From the NCBI RefSeq assembly GCF_004217285.1, contig NZ_SHKS01000002.1, positions 248,001 through 312,000 of the forward strand: DNA of 64,000 nt, written 5' to 3'. The position numbers were made by a program, and so were the translations under genes. Origin of the DNA: Streptomyces sp. BK239. Lineage in GTDB: Bacteria > Actinomycetota > Actinomycetes > Streptomycetales > Streptomycetaceae. The notes below the pieces were generated by a model. The model saw only the letters and a list, made by a program, of their open reading frames with translations, did not search any database and was not told where the DNA came from. This document shows, piece after piece, positions 1-7,681 of this stretch (position 1 is the stretch's first letter; each line of letters begins with the position of its first letter).

Positions 1-184
1 TCCAGTGGGCCTCGTTGATCAGGACCTCGTCGGCGCCGCCGTCGAAGAAGCCGAGGACGGCCGCGTTGACGTCCGAGGTGAACAGCGCCCGGCACCGCTC
101 CCACTGCGGGGTGCCCGGCAGCACGTCGGCCGGCCAGGTGACACCGGTGGCGCCCTCCATGTCGGCGCTGATCAGGATCTTCAT
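1..184 (-). CDS. M55 family D-aminopeptidase (DppA-like), N-terminal fragment
   Basis: Only the first 61 codons are in the window; the gene continues off the left edge. The start is the ATG whose first base is 184. The N-terminus reads MKILISADMEGATGV, the hallmark of zinc-dependent D-aminopeptidases of peptidase family M55. Asp8 and Glu10 are the expected first metal ligands, and the last visible residues, NEAHW, carry a conserved His. Enzymes of this family release D-amino acids from short peptides and often sit with dipeptide transporters, but nothing upstream can be seen here. It is divergent from the sigma factor gene, with 110 bp between the two starts. Confidence 0.85.
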   Translation of the reverse strand, partial: MKILISADMEGATGVTWPADVLPGTPQWERCRALFTSDVNAAVLGFFDGGADEVLINEAHW

Positions 185-294
185 ACCGGCATCCGCCCTT
201 TCCGGGAAACGCCCCGAGCTTAACGGGTCCGTTTCTGCTCTGATCTACCTCGCACGCCGCTCACCGCTCACCTTCGACGAACGGGGAACCAGCC

Positions 295-1188
295 ATGACC
301 GGGCGCATACTCTCGCCGGAACGCTTCGAGGCGGACCGGCCGCGACTGCGGGCCGTCGCCCACCGCATGCTCGGCTCGCTCGCCGAGGCCGACGACGCCG
401 TCCAGGAGACCTGGCTGCGGGCGTCCTCGGCCGACCTCGGCGAGGTGAAGAACGTCACCGCGTGGCTGACCACCGTGGTGGGCCGGGTGAGCCTGAACAT
501 GCTGCGCTCGCGCAGGACGCGGCGCGAGGAGCCGCTGGAGGCCGCAGAGGCCGGCCTCGGGGCCGGCGGCGATCCCGAGGAGGAGGCGCTGCTCGCCGAC
601 TCCGTGGGGGTGGCGCTGCTCGTCGTCCTGGACTCGCTGGGGCCGGACGAGCGGCTGGCGTTCGTCCTGCACGACCTGTTCGCGGTGCCGTTCGACGCGA
701 TCGCCCCGCTGATCGACCGCACCCCGGCGACGACCCGGCAACTCGCCAGCCGTGCCCGCCGGCGGGTCGGGGGCGCGACGCCGGCGCCGGCCGGCTCACG
801 GGCCGTGCCCGCCGCCGACGCGCCCCGGCAACGGCAGGCGGTGGAGGCGTTCCTCGCCGCCACCCGCGGCGGTGACTTCGAGGCCCTGCTCGCGCTGCTG
901 CATCCGGACGTGGTCCTCACCGCCGACCGGTTCGTCGTGCCGACGCCGGAGCCGGTCGCGGTCGTCGGCGCCCGCACGGTCGCGCGGGGCGCGATGGCGG
1001 CGGCCGGCCGGGCCCGGTTCACCGGCCCCGCGCTGCTCGACGGCCGCGTCGGCCTGGTGATGGCGCCGCACGGGCGGCTGCGCCTGGCCCTGCTGCTCAC
1101 GGTCACTGACGAGGGGATCTCCCGCATCGAGATCATCGCGGACCGCGAGCGACTGGCCGGGATCGAGGTGGCGGTGCTCGACGACTGA
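295..1188 (+). CDS. ECF-family RNA polymerase sigma factor, SigJ/ECF41-like, with C-terminal SnoaL-like domain
   Basis: A 297-residue sigma factor. Region 2 (about residues 8-75) includes HRMLGSLAEADDAVQETWLR and region 4 (about 100-155) includes DRTPATTRQLASRARRRV. After a linker, residues 180-297 form a SnoaL/NTF2-like domain beginning QAVEAFLAATRGGDFEAL, the arrangement known for ECF41-type factors, where this domain tunes activity in place of an anti-sigma factor. The DGGGR motif expected in the C-terminal domain of classical ECF41 proteins is not seen; the matching stretch reads LTADRF. The family usually controls one adjacent target gene. The convergent DoxX-like gene here carries a promoter of the expected type, so it is the likely target. 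The start ATG at 295 is the first in a well-coding frame. Confidence 0.88.
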   Translation: MTGRILSPERFEADRPRLRAVAHRMLGSLAEADDAVQETWLRASSADLGEVKNVTAWLTTVVGRVSLNMLRSRRTRREEPLEAAEAGLGAGGDPEEEALLADSVGVALLVVLDSLGPDERLAFVLHDLFAVPFDAIAPLIDRTPATTRQLASRARRRVGGATPAPAGSRAVPAADAPRQRQAVEAFLAATRGGDFEALLALLHPDVVLTADRFVVPTPEPVAVVGARTVARGAMAAAGRARFTGPALLDGRVGLVMAPHGRLRLALLLTVTDEGISRIEIIADRERLAGIEVAVLDD

Positions 1189-1215
1189 AACCGGACGGAC
1201 GGACGCGGCGGCCGG

Positions 1216-1527
1216 GGGATCCCGGCCACCGCGCCCCGGGTCCGGCCCCGGTCGTGGCCGCTCAGACGTAGAGCGCGGGGACCCCGGCCGCCGCACCCCG
1301 GGATCCGGCTCCCGTCGGAGCCGCCCAGAACCAGAGCCCGGGGCCCCCTGGCCACCGCACCCCGGGTCCGGCCCCGGTCGTAGCCGCTCAGACTCAGAGC
1401 GCGGGGACCCCGGCCACCGCACCCCGGGTCCGGCCCCGGTCGTGGCCGCTCAGACTCAGAGCGCGGGGACCCCCGGCCATCACACCCCGGGATCCGGCTC
1501 CCGACGAGAGCCGCTCAGAACCAGAGC
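1216..1527. repeat. Five-copy tandem repeat, about 63 bp per unit
   Basis: The core CCGCTCAGA recurs at 1258, 1321 (CCGCCCAGA), 1384, 1446 and 1511, giving spacings of 63, 63, 62 and 65 bp. Each unit also carries a GC-rich CACCCCGGG-GTCCGG block. The rightmost unit overlaps the last codons of the DoxX-like gene: the bases from 1511 include its stop codon and final Trp-Phe codons. Unit 2 retains the identical CAGAACCAGAGC string. The array therefore looks like repeated duplication of that gene's 3' end into the space between two convergent genes. The repeats could form GC-rich hairpins that stop transcription from both sides, which is inference. Confidence 0.85.
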
Positions 1528-1856
1528 ATCAGTGACGCGGCGGCCGGCGCCCCGTAGATCAGCGGGAACGGCAGGTGCGAGAACCAGCGGGCGCGCGCCA
1601 CCGTGGCGGCGGCCCCGAGGAAGTACAGGACCAGGCCCGCCGCGGCCAGCACGCCGATCACGGGCACGAGGAGCCCGGCCAGCAGACCCGCCGCGCCGGC
1701 GGCCTTCGCGACGCCCAGCCATGTCCACCAGGCGCGCGGGACGCCGTAGTCGGCGAGCGGCTTCACGGTCCACTCGGCGCCGAGCAGCAAGGACGCGGCC
1801 GAGAACCCGGCCAGGACGGCTCCCAGGACGGTGACGACGACATAGGCAGTGGACAT
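1515..1856 (-). CDS. DoxX-like integral membrane protein
   Basis: A 113-residue protein with four hydrophobic segments (about residues 4-26, 44-64, 66-86 and 93-112), the size and layout of DoxX-like family members. Charged residues are mostly at segment ends (EWTVKPLADYG, RARWFSH). Members are small membrane proteins often linked to oxidative or thiol stress and commonly controlled by ECF sigma factors. The exact biochemical role is unknown. The gene converges with the ECF41-like sigma gene. Its 3' end is embedded in the tandem repeat and its 5' side has a probable sigma-dependent promoter. A strong GAGGAG ribosome site lies about 8 bases before the ATG at 1856. Confidence 0.85.
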   Translation of the reverse strand: MSTAYVVVTVLGAVLAGFSAASLLLGAEWTVKPLADYGVPRAWWTWLGVAKAAGAAGLLAGLLVPVIGVLAAAGLVLYFLGAAATVARARWFSHLPFPLIYGAPAAASLMLWF

Positions 1857-1900
1857 GTCAGTGGCTCCTCATCGGGGTGTCGTGCTCGCTTCACCCTCCT

Positions 1901-1927
1901 GACACGCCGCGCCCCGGAGGTGTGACA
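1901..1927 (-). promoter_or_regulatory. Putative ECF41-type promoter of the DoxX-like gene
   Basis: On the minus strand, TGTCACA (1927-1921) is followed by a 16-base spacer and TGTC (1904-1901), 44 bases before the start codon. The published ECF41 target consensus is TGTCACA-N16-CGTC. The match is complete in the -35 element and spacer length and 3 of 4 in the -10. I found no such motif before the sigma gene itself, consistent with ECF41 factors that control a neighbour but not themselves. Confidence 0.65.
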
Positions 1928-1958
1928 GCACCGGGGCGGAATGCCGCCATGACCCAGC

Positions 1959-2684
1959 TCACATCGTGCGTCCCGCCAGCAGCCACCTCGACGGCAGCTC
2001 GATCCGGGTGCCGTCCGGGGTGAACTCGGTCGTGGTGAGCGGGAGTTCACCGGAAGCGAGGACCGTGAGGCCGGCGGCGGCCAGATAGACGGGCACGGCC
2101 TCGTCGGCGACCTCGCCAGGGGCGATGCCGTGACTCAGGACGGGGGCGAACTTCGGGGGCGGTCCGGCGGGCCCGCCGGCCAGGTCCTCGAGGAGTGGCC
2201 GGGCCGTCTCCGACAGCTCGACGAGGAAGGCCCGGCCGGTGCCGCCGAGGAGGGCGGCGACACCGTCCACGAGCGGCTGGCGGTCGTCGGGCTCGCACTG
2301 GTGCAGTACGCCCCTCATATAGACGTTGGCGTCGCCGAGCTCGGCATGCAGCGTCTCGGCCTCACCCTGGGCGGCCGCGTCCAGCCGCCGGTACGCCGCG
2401 CGTCCTGCGGGGTCGGCGCGCCGGGCGTGGTCGAGGGCGGCGTCGGCCAGGTCGACGCCGATCACCCGCGGGAAGCGGTCGGCCAGGAAACGCGTCTGGG
2501 TGCCGTTGCCGCAGCCGAGGTCGACCAACGGCAGGGCGGCGTCGAGGAGTCGGGGCTCGAAGAAGGCGAGATGGTGGGCGGAGGTCACCGCGGGGTCCGC
2601 GTCCCAGAACACCCCGCCCGGCGTCGTCGGGGCCGCCCGCCAGAACCCCTCCCAGGAGTCCCGGTACCGACTCGTCACGCTCAT
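1959..2684 (-). CDS. Class I SAM-dependent methyltransferase
   Basis: A 241-residue protein with a Rossmann methyltransferase core. Motif I is LVDLGCGNG (residues 53-61) and the acidic motif II residue is in VIGVDLA (Asp78). The middle contains DANVYMRGVLHQ, a motif IV-type strand. The C-terminal third probably shapes the substrate pocket. The substrate cannot be deduced. The ATG at 2684 is preferred because GAAGGGAAG lies 4-12 bases upstream; the open frame runs further but without a better start. The upstream neighbour on the same strand is the PAS protein, with 127 bp between them, so cotranscription is possible. Confidence 0.8.
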   Translation of the reverse strand: MSVTSRYRDSWEGFWRAAPTTPGGVFWDADPAVTSAHHLAFFEPRLLDAALPLVDLGCGNGTQTRFLADRFPRVIGVDLADAALDHARRADPAGRAAYRRLDAAAQGEAETLHAELGDANVYMRGVLHQCEPDDRQPLVDGVAALLGGTGRAFLVELSETARPLLEDLAGGPAGPPPKFAPVLSHGIAPGEVADEAVPVYLAAAGLTVLASGELPLTTTEFTPDGTRIELPSRWLLAGRTM

Positions 2685-2811
2685 GCCCAACTTCCCTTCG
2701 CGCGACGCCGTTTCGGCGTCACCCTCGTTCAGCGCCCCGGCGGCGTCGGCGCGCACCGGACGAACTTCCCGGCGGCCGTGCGGCTGGAGCCGCACCCCCG
2801 GGCCGGCGCGC

Positions 2812-3549
2812 TCACCACGCGGGGCCTCCGGCCCGTGCCCCGCGCCGCTGCACACCCCAGTCGGGGGTGACGGGCACTCGGTCGTTCCGACTGAACTCCA
2901 GTACGGGGTAGCCGAGTTCGAGGACCTGGGCGACGATGCGGGCGCTGTCGCCGACGCTGATGCCGGGCAGGATCCCGGGCAGCCGGCGGGCGAGTTCCCC
3001 GGCGCCGGGGACGTCGGTGTGCAGGGCGAAAGCGGGGGCGACGCATTCGACGGTCCGCCGGTCCGGCTCCTGCCGCCGGTCCAGGCTCTCGGCGTCGGCG
3101 GCCAGCACCAGCAGCCGCTCGGACCCCGGGCCGACGAGGGGGTACGCCCACCACAGGACGTCGACCCTGCCCTTGGCCCCCGTCCCGCCCCGCTCGGGCA
3201 CGGTCAGCCGGGCCCGCCCGGCGGCCGGATGGCTCAGCGCGCCGTCGAGGGAGGCGTCATCGGCGTGGGAGGCCGGGCCCTCGCAGGGAAGGTCCTCGTC
3301 CACCTCGGGGAGCGCCCCGGAGACGGGGAGCAGGTCGATGGCGGGCCGGCCGACCGCCTCGTCCGCGGCGACGCCGAAGAGCCCGCGGGCGGAGCTGCTC
3401 CAGTGGGTGACGAAGCCGCCCCGGTCGACGACGACCACGGCGAGCGGGATGCGCGCGACGCCCGAGGGACCGCCCTCCGAAGGCCCGTCAGGTGGACCGG
3501 CGTCGGCGCCACGGCTGGGAGGTGCGTGCCTCTCGGTGCCGCGGTCCAT
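2812..3549 (-). CDS. PAS-domain protein, probably a shortened relative of SpoIIE-type phosphatases
   Basis: A 245-residue cytoplasmic protein. Residues 30-80 look like a PAS domain (ARIPLAVVVVDRGGFVTHWS through DEAVGRPAIDLLP). The rest is a second, weaker sensor-like segment ending in LELGYPVLEFSRNDRVPVTPDWG. As I recall the family, this PAS plus linker resembles the N-terminus of long Streptomyces PAS-GAF-PP2C (SpoIIE) phosphatases. Here a stop follows about 12 residues later and no GAF or phosphatase domain exists in the 127 bp before the methyltransferase. It may be a stand-alone sensor or a truncated remnant. The ATG at 3549 has GGGAGG nine bases upstream; an AT-richer stretch at 3628-3652 may hold the promoter. 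Confidence 0.65.
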   Translation of the reverse strand: MDRGTERHAPPSRGADAGPPDGPSEGGPSGVARIPLAVVVVDRGGFVTHWSSSARGLFGVAADEAVGRPAIDLLPVSGALPEVDEDLPCEGPASHADDASLDGALSHPAAGRARLTVPERGGTGAKGRVDVLWWAYPLVGPGSERLLVLAADAESLDRRQEPDRRTVECVAPAFALHTDVPGAGELARRLPGILPGISVGDSARIVAQVLELGYPVLEFSRNDRVPVTPDWGVQRRGARAGGPAW

Positions 3550-3743
3550 GGCCCAGGCCCTCCCGGAGCTGCGCAAGATCTGTTCCGAAGGCACCACCGT
3601 ACGGCGCGCGCGGCTCGCGATGTGCGTCATTTCTGTAATTGGTTTCACCGCCGGGCCGCCGGGGAACTCCCCCGCCCGGCGCACCGCCGGAGCCCGCGCC
3701 ACCGCAGGTCAAGCCCCGAATCCAGGGCCCCGGAACGACACGA

Positions 3744-3771
3744 CGGCCAAGGGCCGCCGGGCCCTTGGCCG
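3744..3771 (-). terminator. GC-rich hairpin after the SRPBCC gene
   Basis: CGGCCAAGGGCC (3744-3755) and GGCCCTTGGCCG (3760-3771) form a perfect 12-bp stem with a 4-base loop, 18 bp past the stop codon of the leftward SRPBCC gene. There is no clear U-tract, as is common for Streptomyces terminators. Confidence 0.7.
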
Positions 3772-3789
3772 CCATGGTGACAGCGTGTC

Positions 3790-4233
3790 CTACTTCTCGA
3801 CCTCGGTGGCGAGGTTGGCGAGAATCGCGTCGTAGATCCGGCCGAGACCCTTGGGCGCGAAGGTCCTCTCGAAGAAGCCGCCGATGCCGCCGGCGCCGGT
3901 CCAGGTGGTCGTCACGACGACCCGGGACCTGCCCTCGCCGGCCGGGGTGACGCGCCAGACGGTGACCATGGAGGAGTTGCGGTCCTTCTCGACCAGCTCG
4001 CCGTCGGTGGGCTCGGTGACCTCCAGGAGGCAGTCTCGGACGCGCTTGCTGGTGGCCTGGAGCTTCCAGTGCACGAGGGTGCCCTCGCCGTCGCCGCCCT
4101 CGCGCACCTCGTACTCGCTGAACTGCTCGGGCAGCAGCTTCCCGCGCGTGCCGCTGTAGTCGGCGATCGTGTCGAACACCGTCTCCGGGTCCGCCGCGAC
4201 GACCCGCTCCGTGGTGGCTTCGACCTGCGCCAT
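3790..4233 (-). CDS. SRPBCC (polyketide cyclase/dehydrase-like) family protein
   Basis: A 147-residue protein beginning MAQVEATTERVVAADPETVFDTIADYSG, typical of the START/SRPBCC helix-grip fold: an N-terminal strand, then the short VFDTIADY helix, a beta-sheet core, and a long C-terminal helix (IYDAILANLATEVEK). Such proteins bind hydrophobic ligands in a central cavity, and small Streptomyces members are mostly uncharacterised. It stands alone, flanked by a terminator hairpin and, upstream, by the divergent radical SAM gene. A GGAGGAACCC ribosome site lies just before the ATG at 4233. Confidence 0.8.
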   Translation of the reverse strand: MAQVEATTERVVAADPETVFDTIADYSGTRGKLLPEQFSEYEVREGGDGEGTLVHWKLQATSKRVRDCLLEVTEPTDGELVEKDRNSSMVTVWRVTPAGEGRSRVVVTTTWTGAGGIGGFFERTFAPKGLGRIYDAILANLATEVEK

Positions 4234-4378
4234 GGGTTCCTCCAGGTCCTTGTTGCTCAGGGCTGAACAGGGGTTTCCTCAGCTTCGGGGCAAGCCAACC
4301 ACCCCGCTGTCCGGCCGCCAAATCGGGGCCCCGAAAGCGGTCGCCGGCCGGTCGGAAAGCACCTTCGCACGATCATGG

Positions 4379-4390
4379 GAACACATGTTC
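4379..4390 (+). promoter_or_regulatory. Putative LexA (SOS) box before the radical SAM gene
   Basis: GAAC-ACAT-GTTC matches the actinobacterial LexA core GAAC-N4-GTTC. It sits directly upstream of a possible -10 (TATTGT, 4391-4396), 33 bases before the start codon, where a bound repressor would block RNA polymerase. From memory, the mycobacterial homologue Rv2578c is a member of the LexA regulon, which supports the reading. Confidence 0.65.
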
Positions 4391-4422
4391 TATTGTGGGC
4401 CCAGTGCTACCGAGGAGGCGTC

Positions 4423-5466
4423 ATGCGCTGGGAGAACCTCACCGTGGAGTCCCGCCACGACCGCGCGGCGGACGCCGCCCTGTTCGGCGCGGACGCGGTC
4501 ACCACCAGGACGTTCGACACGCCCGAGTTCCGCGGGATCACCTTCCACGAGATCCGCGCCCGTTCGATTCTCAACCGGGTGCCGGGCGCCTCCCGCATGC
4601 CGTTCGAGTGGACGGTGAACCCCTACCGGGGCTGCACGCACGCGTGCGTCTACTGCTTCGCCCGCAAGACGCACAGCTATCTGGACCTGGACACCGGCAT
4701 CGGCTTCGACACCCAGATCGTCGTCAAGGTGAACGCGCCCGAACTGCTGCGCCGGCAGCTGGCCTCGCCCCGCTGGCAGGGCGAGCACGTGGCGATGGGC
4801 ACCAACGTCGACTGCTACCAGCGCGCCGAGGGCCGCTACCGGCTGATGCCGGGCATCCTCTCCGCGCTGCGCGAGCGGGCCAACCCCTTCTCGATCCTGA
4901 CCAAGGGCACGCTGATCCTGCGCGACCTCGACCTGCTGCGGCAGGCGGCCGAGGTGACCGACGTGGGCGTCTCCGTGTCGGTCGGTTTCGTCGACACCGA
5001 GCTGTGGCGCACCGTCGAGCCGGGCACCCCCGCGCCGGAACGGCGGCTGGACGTCGTCCGCACCCTCAGCGAGCACGGCATCGGCTGCGGGGTGCTGATG
5101 GCGCCGGTGATCCCCTTCCTCGGCGACGAGCCGGCCCAACTGCGGTCCACGGTAAGGGCGATCGCGGAGGCCGGCGCGACCTCCGTCACCCCGCTGGCCC
5201 TGCATCTGCGCCCCGGTGCCCGCGAGTGGTTCATGGCCTGGCTCGGGCAGCACCACCCGCACCTGGTGCGCCGCTACGAGCGGCTGTACGCGGAAGGGGC
5301 CTACGCGCCGAGGTGGTACCAGCGCCGGATCACCCGTCAGGTCCACGACCTGGCCGAGGAGTACGGGATCGGCCCCACGCGCGCGGGGATGCCGCGCCGG
5401 ATCCGGCCGCCCGAGCCGGTCGAGGAGCCGGAGCCCTCGGGCCCCACCCAACTCACCCTGATCTGA
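4423..5466 (+). CDS. Rv2578c family radical SAM protein
   Basis: A 347-residue radical SAM enzyme. The cluster-binding motif CTHACVYC places Cys71, Cys75 and Cys78 as ligands of the [4Fe-4S] cluster that cleaves S-adenosylmethionine. The surrounding NPYRGC and the following FARKTHSYL are typical of SPL-like/Rv2578c-type proteins, distant relatives of spore photoproduct lyase. The substrate is unknown. The ATG at 4423 has GAGGAGG four bases upstream and is preferred over an earlier in-frame ATG at 4375, which lies upstream of the LexA-type box. SOS control would suit a DNA-lesion-related role, but that is inference. Confidence 0.85.
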   Translation: MRWENLTVESRHDRAADAALFGADAVTTRTFDTPEFRGITFHEIRARSILNRVPGASRMPFEWTVNPYRGCTHACVYCFARKTHSYLDLDTGIGFDTQIVVKVNAPELLRRQLASPRWQGEHVAMGTNVDCYQRAEGRYRLMPGILSALRERANPFSILTKGTLILRDLDLLRQAAEVTDVGVSVSVGFVDTELWRTVEPGTPAPERRLDVVRTLSEHGIGCGVLMAPVIPFLGDEPAQLRSTVRAIAEAGATSVTPLALHLRPGAREWFMAWLGQHHPHLVRRYERLYAEGAYAPRWYQRRITRQVHDLAEEYGIGPTRAGMPRRIRPPEPVEEPEPSGPTQLTLI

Positions 5467-5507
5467 GCCTCTTCGGACCGATCCCGAACGGATCGGAACC
5501 GATCACG

Positions 5508-5551
5508 TCGAACTGAGTACGTTCGAGGGCATCCGGCGACCCGATCGGGTC
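5508..5551 (+). promoter_or_regulatory. Two dyads upstream of the S33 peptidase gene
   Basis: TCGAAC-N7-GTTCGA (5508-5526) has perfect 6-base arms. Just after it, GACCCGATCGGGTC (5538-5551) is a perfect 14-base palindrome. Both lie about 100-140 bp before the peptidase start and could be operator sites. The spacer of the first is too long for LexA. A weaker hairpin, CCGATCC-N5-GGATCGG (5478-5496), lies just after the radical SAM gene and may be its terminator. Confidence 0.4.
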
Positions 5552-5650
5552 AACAATCGCCGGAACGGGCTCCAGTGATCCCTCTTTCCGGGACGATGCG
5601 CCGAGGGCCGTGACCCACGCGGTCCCTCGACCTCCGTCCTGGGAGAACCC

Positions 5651-7228
5651 ATGAGAAAACGCGCAGCCGTGCTGTGCGGAGCCGCCGCCGTCGTGGCCGG
5701 GACGATCACCGCCGCGCCCGCCGACGCGAGCCCCACGCACCCCGCGCGCACCGCCCCGGCGACCCGGCTCGCCTGGAAGGCCTGCGGCACCACCGACTCC
5801 CCGACGCTGCAGTGCGCTTCCCTGAAAGTGCCGCTCGACCACGCGAGGCCGCACGGCGAGAAGATCACGATCGCCCTGTCCCGCGTCCCGCACACCGCGA
5901 AGAAGTACCAGGGGCCGCTGCTGGTCAACCCCGGCGGCCCCGGCGGCAGCGGGCTGGCCCTCGCCGGGTTCGTCGCGTCGTCGCTGCCGAAGGCGGTGGC
6001 CGCCCAGTACGACGTCATCGGCTTCGACCCGCGCGGGGTGGGCAAGAGCACGCCCGCGCTGAACTGCGCGCCGGGCCACTCCAAGCCGGTCCGCCCGGAC
6101 TCGCTGCCGGCGACCGCCGCGGTGGAGCGGGCGAATCTGCGGCGCGCCGAGGGCTTCGCCGCGGCCTGCGGGAAGAAGTACGCCCGCCTGCTGCCGTACA
6201 TCGACACCCTCAGCGCCGTACGGGACATGGACGCCGTCCGTGACGCCCTCGGCGCGCCGAAGCTGAACTACTTCGGCTACTCGTACGGCACTTACCTGGG
6301 CGCGGTCTACGCCAAGCTCTACCCCCAGCGGGTGCGGCGGCTGGTCCTCGACTCGATCGTCGACCCCACCGGCGTGTGGTACGAGGCCAACCTGGCGCAG
6401 GACCACGCCTTCAACGACCGCCACCGCGCCCTGATGGCCTGGATCGCGAAGCACGACGCCACGTACAAGCTGGGCACGGACCCCGCGAGGATCGAGGCGA
6501 AATGGTACGGGATGCGGGCGGCGCTGGCGAAGCGGGCGGCCGGCGGCAAGGTGGGCGCCGCGGAGCTGGAGGACACGTTCCTGCCCGGCGGCTACTACAA
6601 CGGCTACTGGCCCCGCCTCGCCGAGGCGTTCGCCGCGTACGTCAACGGCAAGGACACCGGCCCGCTGGTCAAGGCGTACGAGACCTTGGCCGCGGTGGAC
6701 GCCTCGGGCGACAACGGCTACAGCGTCTACACCGCGGTGCAGTGCCGTGACGCCAACTGGCCGCGCTCCTGGAGCCGGTGGCGCGCGGACAACTGGGCGG
6801 CGTACCGGAAGTCGCCGTTCATGACCTGGAACAACGCCTGGTACAACGCGCCGTGCGCGTTCTGGCCGACCCGCTCCCTGGGGCCGGTGAACATCATGAA
6901 CGGCAAGCTGCCGCCGGTCCTGCTGTTCCAGGCGACGGACGACGCGGCCACGCCGTACGAAGGCGGCGCGACGGTCCACGCGCTGCTGCGCGGGTCCAGC
7001 CTCGTCGTCGAGCGGGGCGGCGGCAACCACGGCATCACGCTGAGCGGGAACGCCTGCCTGGACAAGCACCTCGCGGCCTATCTCACCGACGGCACCGTGC
7101 CGCGCGACGTCGGCGGGGTGGACGCGGTGTGCGCGGCGCGGCCCGACCCCACACCGCTGACCGCGAAGGCCGCTTCGGGCACGGCCCGCGGTTCCACCCT
7201 GCACGGCCTGCTCGGCTTCCGCGGCTGA
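5651..7228 (+). CDS. Secreted alpha/beta hydrolase, tripeptidyl aminopeptidase-like (peptidase family S33)
   Basis: A 525-residue exported enzyme. A short signal peptide (MRKRAAVLCGAAAVVAG...ADAS, about 27 residues) precedes an S33-type alpha/beta hydrolase. The oxyanion region is NPGGPGGSG (residues 93-101), the nucleophile elbow is GYSYG with Ser211, and the acid and base are in the C-terminal QATDDAATP and GGGNHG stretches. Streptomyces homologues are extracellular mycelium-associated tripeptidyl aminopeptidases (Tap/SlpD/SlpE type) that clip peptides from protein N-termini. The ATG has a GGGAGAA ribosome site. No linked peptide transporter is present. Confidence 0.85.
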   Translation: MRKRAAVLCGAAAVVAGTITAAPADASPTHPARTAPATRLAWKACGTTDSPTLQCASLKVPLDHARPHGEKITIALSRVPHTAKKYQGPLLVNPGGPGGSGLALAGFVASSLPKAVAAQYDVIGFDPRGVGKSTPALNCAPGHSKPVRPDSLPATAAVERANLRRAEGFAAACGKKYARLLPYIDTLSAVRDMDAVRDALGAPKLNYFGYSYGTYLGAVYAKLYPQRVRRLVLDSIVDPTGVWYEANLAQDHAFNDRHRALMAWIAKHDATYKLGTDPARIEAKWYGMRAALAKRAAGGKVGAAELEDTFLPGGYYNGYWPRLAEAFAAYVNGKDTGPLVKAYETLAAVDASGDNGYSVYTAVQCRDANWPRSWSRWRADNWAAYRKSPFMTWNNAWYNAPCAFWPTRSLGPVNIMNGKLPPVLLFQATDDAATPYEGGATVHALLRGSSLVVERGGGNHGITLSGNACLDKHLAAYLTDGTVPRDVGGVDAVCAARPDPTPLTAKAASGTARGSTLHGLLGFRG

Positions 7229-7282
7229 CCACCCGCCCACCCCGTCGGGGGCGCTGTCAGGCCCGTGGTCCAGGATGACGCC

Positions 7283-7681
7283 ATGAGCGATCTGACACGG
7301 ATTCACGCCCCCGACGGGGTCGCCGCGGCCGCGCAGTACTCGCATGTGGTGTTGGGAGCGGGCCGGTTCGTGGCCGTCTCCGGCCAGCTCCCCCTCGACG
7401 AGGACGGCCGCCTGGTCGGCGAGGACGACCCGGCAGCCCAGGCGCGCCAGGTCTTCGAGAACCTGCGGCGCTGCCTGGCCGCCGCCGGCGCGGACTTCGC
7501 CGACGTCGTCAAACTCACCTACTTCGTCACGGACATGGCGCACCTGCCGGCGATCCGCGCGGCCCGCGCCGCGCACATACCCGACGACCGGCTCCCGGCC
7601 TCGTCGGCCGTGCAGGTCGCCGCGCTGGTGCGCCCCGAGTTCCTGATGGAGATCGAGGCCTACGCGGTGGTGTCCGAGTGA
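7283..7681 (+). CDS. RidA family protein
   Basis: A 132-residue YjgF/YER057c/UK114-type protein. The first half carries YSHVVLGAGRFVAVSGQLPLD and the middle QARQVFENLRRCLAAAGADFADVVKLTYFVTD, both strong family signatures. The archetype deaminates reactive enamine/imine intermediates released by PLP enzymes. It is trimeric and cytoplasmic. This member lacks the catalytic Arg context of RidA proper (the C-terminal stretch reads PASSAVQVAALVRPEFLMEIEA), so it may belong to another Rid subgroup. The ATG at 7283 is preferred to an upstream GTG (7265), with CAGGA eight bases before it. The stop overlaps the start of the following acetyltransferase gene by 4 bases. Confidence 0.85.
   Translation: MSDLTRIHAPDGVAAAAQYSHVVLGAGRFVAVSGQLPLDEDGRLVGEDDPAAQARQVFENLRRCLAAAGADFADVVKLTYFVTDMAHLPAIRAARAAHIPDDRLPASSAVQVAALVRPEFLMEIEAYAVVSE

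Noticed and set aside
1216..1527. CRISPR-like array
   Set aside because: The repeated units are contiguous and about 63 bp long with no unique spacers, and there are no cas genes in the window.
5508..5526. TCGAAC-N7-GTTCGA dyad as a LexA box
   Set aside because: The arms match the actinobacterial consensus but the spacer is 7 instead of 4 bases, so LexA would not fit; kept only as a possible unknown operator.
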